Positions 58,491 through 64,000 of a stretch of DNA of 64,000 bases are shown piece by piece. Made by a program: the position numbers and the translations under genes. The notes under the pieces were generated by a model that did no database searches, had not been told where the DNA came from, and saw only the letters and a program-made list of their open reading frames with translations. Source of the stretch: Lancefieldella parvula (GTDB lineage: Bacteria > Actinomycetota > Coriobacteriia > Coriobacteriales > Atopobiaceae); contig CP097092.1 of NCBI GenBank assembly GCA_023300185.1, positions 992,001 to 1,056,000 on the forward strand, in the 5' to 3' direction. Each line of letters opens with the position of its first letter. The stretch's first letter is position 1.

Positions 58491-59122
58491 TAATTACCAC
58501 TTCCCAAACGCCTTAGTGCATATCCAATAGCAGCTTCAATTGTAATAGCACCAGCCTCTTCATACCCCTCAAGAGCAAGCGTTGCTTCCTGAGAAGTAAA
58601 GCCCATTCCAAGAAGAGCCTCAATAGCCTCTGATTCTACAGAAGTTACAGCAGGTTTTGGAATAGCAGCAAAGTCTGCAGGAGACGTAAGACCAACAAGC
58701 TGTTTGAGCTCTGCATCTTTTGCAAACACATCAGAAAGTTCAATTACTAAGCGCTCTGCCTTCTTTTTACCAAGGCCAGAAACGCTCTTAAGACGATTTC
58801 CGTCATTGGTAGCCACAATTACTGCAAGTTGCTGTGGCGTAAACGTAGAAAGCACAGAAAGAGCCAATTTAGGACCTACTCCAGAAATTGCACGTAAGCG
58901 ATCAAAGAGCGCACGCTCTTCTCGCGAAGCAAATCCAAAGAGTTCCATTGAATCTTCTCTGACCACCATACGAGTTAAAACGGTAACGCCCGCCTCGCCC
59001 GCTTGTGGAAGCGCAGCAGCTGTTGAAGCTGATATACCCAGCTCATAACCAACGCCATTAACGTCGAGAACAGCAACTGAAGGAGTAACGGATACAAGTG
59101 TGCCCGTAAGCTGGACAATCAT
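58490..59122 (-). CDS. ruvA: Holliday junction DNA-binding protein RuvA
   Basis: 210-aa tetrameric junction-binding subunit: OB domain (1-62), two helix-hairpin-helix motifs (RAISGVGPKLALSVL, SVSGLGKKKAERLVIEL), then a flexible linker and the C-terminal UBA-like domain that contacts RuvB (EALLGMGFTSQEATLAL). It overlaps ruvC by four bases (ATGA) and ruvB by one. Full length. Confidence 0.96.
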   Translation of the reverse strand: MIVQLTGTLVSVTPSVAVLDVNGVGYELGISASTAAALPQAGEAGVTVLTRMVVREDSMELFGFASREERALFDRLRAISGVGPKLALSVLSTFTPQQLAVIVATNDGNRLKSVSGLGKKKAERLVIELSDVFAKDAELKQLVGLTSPADFAAIPKPAVTSVESEAIEALLGMGFTSQEATLALEGYEEAGAITIEAAIGYALRRLGSGN

Positions 59123-59622
59123 AGTTGTATTCTTCCCTTTCCAAGCGAGGTAGTTCTTACAAGATTAGCGTGGCAAACCGCAGCAGCTAAAGCATCAGCT
59201 GCGTGGTCTGGATGAGGTTGATGATCCAAGCATAAAATATTTTGAACCATATACATAACCTGCTGTTTATCTGCAGCTCCAGTACCAACAACAGCCTGCT
59301 TTATCTGCATTGGAGTATATTCTCCAACCGTAAGACCTGCTTTAGAACAAGCGACAATAGCAGCACCGCGAGCATGTGCAGTAGGAATAGCAGATTTAAC
59401 GTTTTGTCCAAAGTAAATGCTCTCAATAGAAAGAGCTTCTGGTGAAAACTTATCTATAACCTCAACAATCTGGTTATAGATTCTTCCCAAGCGCATATCT
59501 ATTGGTTCATCTGCGGTTGTAGTTATGCATCCATAGGCGCGTGCACGGCATTCAGAACCCCTTGTCTCTACAATTCCCCATCCAGTGTGAGCAAGACCAG
59601 GGTCTATTCCAAGAATTACCAT
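59119..59622 (-). CDS. ruvC: Holliday junction resolvase RuvC
   Basis: 167-aa endonuclease that cuts Holliday junctions. Catalytic acids are visible at D7 (GIDPGLAHTG), in LSIESIYFG, and in HPDHAADALAAA. The start at 59622 has a perfect AGGAGG seven bases upstream. It is the first gene of ruvC-ruvA-ruvB, and a LexA-type box sits immediately before the ribosome-binding site, so the operon should be DNA-damage inducible. Confidence 0.96.
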   Translation of the reverse strand: MVILGIDPGLAHTGWGIVETRGSECRARAYGCITTTADEPIDMRLGRIYNQIVEVIDKFSPEALSIESIYFGQNVKSAIPTAHARGAAIVACSKAGLTVGEYTPMQIKQAVVGTGAADKQQVMYMVQNILCLDHQPHPDHAADALAAAVCHANLVRTTSLGKGRIQL

Positions 59623-59632
59623 TGCACCTCCT

Positions 59633-59656
59633 AATATAGAACGTTCGTTCTATATT
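59633..59656 (-). promoter_or_regulatory. LexA-type SOS box upstream of ruvC
   Basis: GAAC-N4-GTTC (59639-59650) extended to a perfect 10-bp inverted repeat AATATAGAAC / GTTCTATATT with a four-base centre GTTC. It matches the Gram-positive/actinobacterial SOS box and lies directly before the ruvC ribosome-binding site. Repression would block transcription of ruvCAB until LexA is cleaved. Confidence 0.85.
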
Positions 59657-59683
59657 ATCACAGAGTATGCACAAACGATGCAA

Positions 59684-61471
59684 CTAATTTTCTGAGAAGG
59701 GACCTCTCCACATTTTGGGGTCAACCATGCCAATTTGTGCATCAGATTCTTGTGCCAGCTCTTTTAAAAGCTCCAGCATATCCTTAAAGCCCTCCTGAGC
59801 CTCCGCTGGATCAACTGACAACTCAGGCAGATGCATAGAAGCTCCCTGAATTTCTCGCAAAGAATTTCGCAAGGACTCTACCAGGTCAGATTCGGAAGCC
59901 TTTGTATCTCTAATTCTGTCTTGCCAGACTGACGCGTGTGGAATTTGAGCGTTTGTGAGGCTCTTTGAAGACATTTCTAGAACCTCAGTGGTGTTTCTGC
60001 GGTCTTTTTGGCGAGCGTGAAGCATAGAAATAATAGTTTTGACCTCGTCAACCTTTCCCATCTCTTCCACAATGGCAGAAATGCTCTTATTCCACTCAAG
60101 ATAGCTGGTAAGCACGTAATCAACAAACTCGATGCGTTCTTGAGGCGTTGGCGCAACATTCTCCAACCCATCAGTTACAACCTCAGAGATATTCTCGAGA
60201 ACTGCATGGTCAATAGCTGGTGAGAAGGTATTTCTTACCCTAGCAAGGTCAAGAATATCTGCATGATACATATCTCCCAGAGGCCACAGAGAATGTGCGC
60301 TAGAAATTTCTGTTCCCTTGAGCGCAAGAATGGTTTTATCGGCAGTCTCAAGCGTTAAGTAATTGTGCTGGTCAGCGTATGCGTAGCCGAATGCACTCAC
60401 CAATTTTGTATCGGTCAATGTCGAGAAAACCGTGCTATCCACAGTAACTTTATTAACTCGAAGTCTTGCGGTAAGCAACTCCGCAGCACTTGTTGCTCGA
60501 GAATCTTTGTTTGGAAGCAACAGTACGTGGACGCGCATAGGACCTAAAGCATCTGAAGCAAGTGCAACGGTAACAAGAGAATTGAGCGAGCCATCAACCG
60601 CAATAAACACGCCGTCAAAGCCAGACTTTACCGTGTAGTCTCGCACACCCGTAGCCAATACGCCCCAGGTAGTAAGTGCACTGTTATAGACACCCGCAGT
60701 ATCTTCTCTATCAAAGTTTTCGATAGTATCTTGGTCAACATCGCAGACAACCATATCTTCTGAGAAAGACGCTGCTTGTTTGACTAAATCTCCTGAAGGA
60801 GACAAGAAGAAGCTTGAACCACAAAACACCTGGTTACCATAGGCACCAACAGCGTTTGCAGCGATAAGCCAGCTATCAAATTCTTCAACATCTCCCAGAT
60901 AGCGGCTTTCTGCCACCGCCATGCCCATGGCGGACGACGAATCATCAACAGCAAAGCCAAAATACGGCAGGTAAATGACGGCATCTAACGAGTCGTCGAC
61001 ATCTTGCCACGCGTCAAGATCGTCGTAGGTAAAAGCAACGCCAAACGTAAGGCCACCTGCTTCAAATTTTGCGAGCTCAAAGGTATTCTCGCCAGATGTT
61101 TGTGCAGAGCTAGCAGAACGAGCAAGAGCGCTCATGTGCGCAATCTGAGCAGTCAATTTCAGCGGAGTTACGGCTCCGTTTCTAACGAGAAGAGCCTCGC
61201 TCGCTGCACTTCCATCAAACTCTGTTACAACAGGAATAAGGGCCGCAATTGGAAGTTTTTCTGAAAGCGAGTTGATTATCTCGGAGAGGTCTGCAAAAAG
61301 ACCTTCTGTATCAGCTTCTGGCACACTGAGCAGTCCCGTAAGGGTTGGCGCAGGATAAATGACTAGCTCAGCACCTTGCTGTTGAGCTCTCTGAGCATAT
61401 TCCAGCATGGTCTGAGCGGTAAACTCGAAGTCTCCGGCCTGAGTATTCATTTGTGCAACTGCTATGCGCAT
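59684..61471 (-). CDS. NAD synthetase-like protein with lost catalytic residues
   Basis: 595-aa protein with the domain plan of glutamine-dependent NAD synthetase: N-terminal nitrilase-like domain (1-250, MRIAVAQMNTQAGDFE) and an NAD-synthase-like domain (about 280-540). Active residues are missing: the nitrilase Glu is Ala (YPAPTLTG, residue 41), the catalytic Cys is absent (GVAFTYDDL, 144-152), and the ATP-pyrophosphatase loop SGGxDS reads DGSLNS (293-298). Framing and length are intact, so this is a maintained protein rather than a decaying gene. It probably cannot make NAD; a regulatory or binding role is inferred. Confidence 0.75.
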   Translation of the reverse strand: MRIAVAQMNTQAGDFEFTAQTMLEYAQRAQQQGAELVIYPAPTLTGLLSVPEADTEGLFADLSEIINSLSEKLPIAALIPVVTEFDGSAASEALLVRNGAVTPLKLTAQIAHMSALARSASSAQTSGENTFELAKFEAGGLTFGVAFTYDDLDAWQDVDDSLDAVIYLPYFGFAVDDSSSAMGMAVAESRYLGDVEEFDSWLIAANAVGAYGNQVFCGSSFFLSPSGDLVKQAASFSEDMVVCDVDQDTIENFDREDTAGVYNSALTTWGVLATGVRDYTVKSGFDGVFIAVDGSLNSLVTVALASDALGPMRVHVLLLPNKDSRATSAAELLTARLRVNKVTVDSTVFSTLTDTKLVSAFGYAYADQHNYLTLETADKTILALKGTEISSAHSLWPLGDMYHADILDLARVRNTFSPAIDHAVLENISEVVTDGLENVAPTPQERIEFVDYVLTSYLEWNKSISAIVEEMGKVDEVKTIISMLHARQKDRRNTTEVLEMSSKSLTNAQIPHASVWQDRIRDTKASESDLVESLRNSLREIQGASMHLPELSVDPAEAQEGFKDMLELLKELAQESDAQIGMVDPKMWRGPFSEN

Positions 61472-61531
61472 ACCATTCCTATCATAAAGTGCTTAATTTG
61501 TTTTTACCCAAAAACAAACAGGTGTAGTAAG

Positions 61532-61562
61532 AAAAAACGGAGCTGCAGGTAGCAGCTCCGTT
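61532..61562 (-). terminator. Terminator after the superoxide reductase gene
   Basis: Stem AACGGAGCTGC / GCAGCTCCGTT, loop of five, followed on the minus strand by a T run. Confidence 0.88.
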
Positions 61563-61606
61563 CAGATTCACAGATAAGCTTAGCTTTGTTAAATACGCAA
61601 CCAGTC

Positions 61607-61972
61607 TTAGAGGGAAACCTTCCAAAGACCGTGAAGGTTGCAGTACTCATAAGCCTCTGCCTCAACACCCTCCTCAAGAGTGAAGGTAGCAACTGGCTCC
61701 TGGCCAGGCTTAAGCTGTGCAAACTGAGCGCCGTTCTCAGAAACAAGAGCGATGAACTCAATGTAGTGCTCTTCGAGCATTGGATGAGCAACCTCACCAA
61801 CACGGACGGTAACGGTGTTGCCCTCACGAGTAACAAATGGAACGTGCTTCTCAGCTGCACCGTCAGTAACGCCAGCCTGGAGAAGCTCAAGATCTGCTGC
61901 CTCTACGTTGCCTGCGACACCATAAACAACAGCGCCTGTCTCCTTGTTGCGATAAAACTTTGCGTCGATCAT
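61607..61972 (-). CDS. Superoxide reductase (desulfoferrodoxin family)
   Basis: 121-aa non-heme iron enzyme that reduces superoxide to peroxide without making oxygen, typical of anaerobes. The iron ligands H43 (KHVP), H63 and H69 (HPMLEEHY), C111 and H114 (CNLHGLW) are all present. The N-terminal segment has the shape of a desulforedoxin domain but no cysteines, so it lacks the second iron centre (class III-like). The ATG at 61972 is chosen because GAGGAG lies just upstream; a longer frame starts 15 bp earlier. Confidence 0.9.
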   Translation of the reverse strand: MIDAKFYRNKETGAVVYGVAGNVEAADLELLQAGVTDGAAEKHVPFVTREGNTVTVRVGEVAHPMLEEHYIEFIALVSENGAQFAQLKPGQEPVATFTLEEGVEAEAYEYCNLHGLWKVSL

Positions 61973-62081
61973 TTTTTCTCCTCTCACGACATCCGAAGAT
62001 GTCAGAATTTCTTAGCAAGTGCTACTTAAATAGTAACAGTTATTACTTAAGTGTAACCTGCAAATTTAGAATCGACAAAAT

Positions 62082-64000
62082 CTAAACAATCTGTGCGTAG
62101 CCGCTTTGACCAATAAAATCTTTAAGCTCGGTCAAAAGAACCATGCTACGTCCATCAATCCTGGTAGGAATTTCCATGCGCATAACATCGCCCATGTCTG
62201 TTTCTACCCTAATCTCAATACAGTCCATGCCGGGATAGCGCGAGAAGATCTGTCCAAGTGTCTCGATAGCCTGTCTTTGAAGTTGAGAAGCAGGCATATG
62301 AATGACGAGTGTCTTTGGTGTGTTGTTAGCACTGTTAAGCTCAATAGGATTAACTTCTTGAGCAATAACCTGGTCTCCTCTATCAGAGCGCTCAAGCTTT
62401 CCAAGAACAGAAATGAAGATGTCACTCTGGCTCTCGCCAGTCTCTGGGTCAACGTCTCCAGCAAGAAGTCTTGCAGCCTTCTTGTAGAGCTTAGGGAACA
62501 TGACAATAGTGACGCTGCCCTCCATGTCTTCAAGCGTAACAATTGCCATTGGATCGCCGTTTTTAGTAGTACGTTTCATAACATTAGTAACCATGCCCGC
62601 AAAGCGAATAGGTTTTCCTTCTGGCACCTTAAACTGCTGAGACATGGCACCGTTAGGAAGCTGAACCTCTACATTCTCTTCAATCTCCGCAAGTGCATAA
62701 TCTCTGCTCTTAGCGAGGGCGTACTCATACGGACGAAGCGGATGGTCAGAGACATAGATGCCTAGGACTTCGTACTCTTTGGTAAGTTTGAATCGCCTAT
62801 CCCACTCAACGCCATCTGGCTCTGGAACAATATCACTAAAGCCAGAACCCTCTACCTCTGCAAACATATCAAACATTGAGAATTGACCAACAGCCTTATC
62901 TTTTTGACGCTTAGTAGCAGCATCAATAATGTTTTGTGGATTGTTCTTATCCACAAAACTCATCATCTGCATACGGGTATAGCCTGTTGAGTCAAAAGCT
63001 CCTGCCTTGATAAGAGCTTCAACAACGTTGCGCTTTGCCTGGCTTGCATCAACACGATCGACAAAATCGTGAATGTTGGCAAAAGGGCCGCCCTTTTGAC
63101 GCTCAAGCATAATGGCTTCACCAACACCGGCTCCTACGCCGCGGATTCCTGCAAAGCCAAAACGAATACCCTCTTTAGTAGCAGTAAAGTCTTTACCGGA
63201 CTCGTTAATATCTGGCGGAAGAATCTTGATGCCCTCATGACGGCAAGCGCTTACGTAGTGAACAATCTTATCCGTCTTGCCCATGTACGAGGTAAGAACT
63301 GCTGCCATAAACTCATGTGGATAATGCGCTTTAATCCATGCGGTCTGCATAACAAGAATTGCATAACCAGCAGAGTGAGACTTGTTGAATGCATAAGATG
63401 CAAACTCAAGAACATCGTCCCAAATGCTTTCTGCAACCGAGCGATCAAATCCGTTACGAACTGCGCCGTTTTTCCAGTGAGCCTCCATGGTCTCATCAGT
63501 ACCGTCATCCCAGTGCTGGACAACCTCCTGCATGAGTTTAATCTTCTTTTTTGCTACTGCTTTTCTGACCTTGTCAGACTCGCCTGCGGTAAAACCAGAC
63601 ATCTTCATAGAAATCTGCATAACCTGCTCTTGGTAGACCATGGTTCCGTAGGTCTCTTCCAAGATGTCATGAAGACGTGGATCGTAATCTTTGACTTCTT
63701 CTCTACCGTTCATACGGTTGATATAGCTGGTAACCATACCTGCGTTAAGAGGACCAGGACGATACAAGAGCGATAAGTGCGACGATGTGCTTATACTCTG
63801 TTGGCCTCATGCCCTTAATGGTTGCAGTCATACCTGCAGACTCAACCTGGAAAACACCAGCAGTTCGACCTTCTCTCAGAAGTCTATAAATTTCTGGATC
63901 AGTAAACGGAATGTTATCTACATCGATATCAATACCGTAGTTATCCTTCACGTTTTTGATTGCACGGGAAATAACCGTTAGAGTTCTTAGTCCCAAGAAG
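62082..64000 (-). CDS. dnaE: DNA polymerase III alpha subunit (partial, one apparent frame break)
   Basis: C-terminal 640 or so residues of the DnaE-type replicative polymerase; the N-terminal PHP and palm start lie beyond the right edge. Visible: LREGRTAGVFQVESAGM, the conserved IALYRPGPLNAGM, HSAGYAILVMQTAWIKAHYP, a tandem helix-hairpin-helix region (FAGIRGVGAGVGEAIM) and the OB domain (IRFAGMVTNVMKRTTKNG). The break is at 63765-63767 (coding CTT GTA TCG), where removing one base gives ALIALYRPGPL. Loss of the replicative polymerase would be lethal, so this is almost certainly an error or a recoding event. The stop is at 62082. Confidence 0.92.

Noticed and set aside
1625..61093. GGCGAGAA as a chromosome-orienting (KOPS-like) motif
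   Set aside because: Orientation is 17 to 14, with no strand bias in this window; a real KOPS would be strongly skewed.
1..64000. tRNA and rRNA genes
   Set aside because: No cloverleaf with a recognisable T-loop and no rRNA-like stretch was seen on either strand.

Overview
The window looks like chromosomal DNA of a low- to moderate-GC member of the Coriobacteriia, most like the Atopobiaceae (Lancefieldella/Atopobium). This is inferred from gene content and protein style, not from a search. The gene order mixes actinobacterial synteny (rnc-smc-ftsY-ffh, and a DUF177 gene beside a SepIVA-like coiled-coil gene) with a Firmicutes-like rpmB/asp23/fakA/recG/plsX neighbourhood. There is no phage, CRISPR array, tRNA or rRNA gene.

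Layout. 1-9.8 kb, minus strand: ffh (cut by the window edge), ftsY, smc, rnc, acpP, plsX, rpmF, a DUF177 protein, a SepIVA-like protein, coaD and rsmD (protein targeting, chromosome condensation, lipid and CoA synthesis, ribosome). 9.8-14 kb: recG, fakA and asp23. 14.3 kb: rpmB on plus. 14.7-28.2 kb, minus: an HAD-thiamine pyrophosphokinase fusion, then addB-addA-priA-def-fmt-rsmB (break repair, replication restart, translation start), with a small zinc-ribbon gene on plus. 28-40.7 kb: mixed accessory and housekeeping genes (yaaA, acyltransferase, lipase-like DUF2974, HPr, queH-queA, CPBP protease, metG, hydrolase). 40.8-45.1 kb: a MarR-regulated heterodimeric ABC exporter. 45.6-57 kb: HAD proteins, a TPR-like protein, cspA and three large secreted cell-wall proteins sharing one family of aromatic repeats (a two-headed amidase/glucosaminidase, a repeat-only protein and an L,D-transpeptidase). 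57-64 kb, minus: ruvC-ruvA-ruvB under a LexA-type box, a degenerate NadE homologue, a superoxide reductase and dnaE (runs off the end).

Main discoveries. (1) The octamer GGCGAGAA occurs 31 times (17 plus, 14 minus) against about two expected by chance. It lies in several reading frames and between genes and is nearly absent from 46.4-61 kb, which resembles a DNA-uptake or Chi-like signal. (2) Two inverted copies of a 460-bp non-coding element with palindromic ends each sit inside the loop of a bidirectional terminator between convergent genes. Each is flanked by a 4-bp target duplication, and a paired base change is preserved in an internal stem. (3) The NAD-synthetase-like protein has lost its catalytic residues and is probably a pseudoenzyme. 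(4) Eight single-base frame breaks interrupt seven genes, several of them essential, and are best explained as consensus errors, so those genes are annotated across the breaks.
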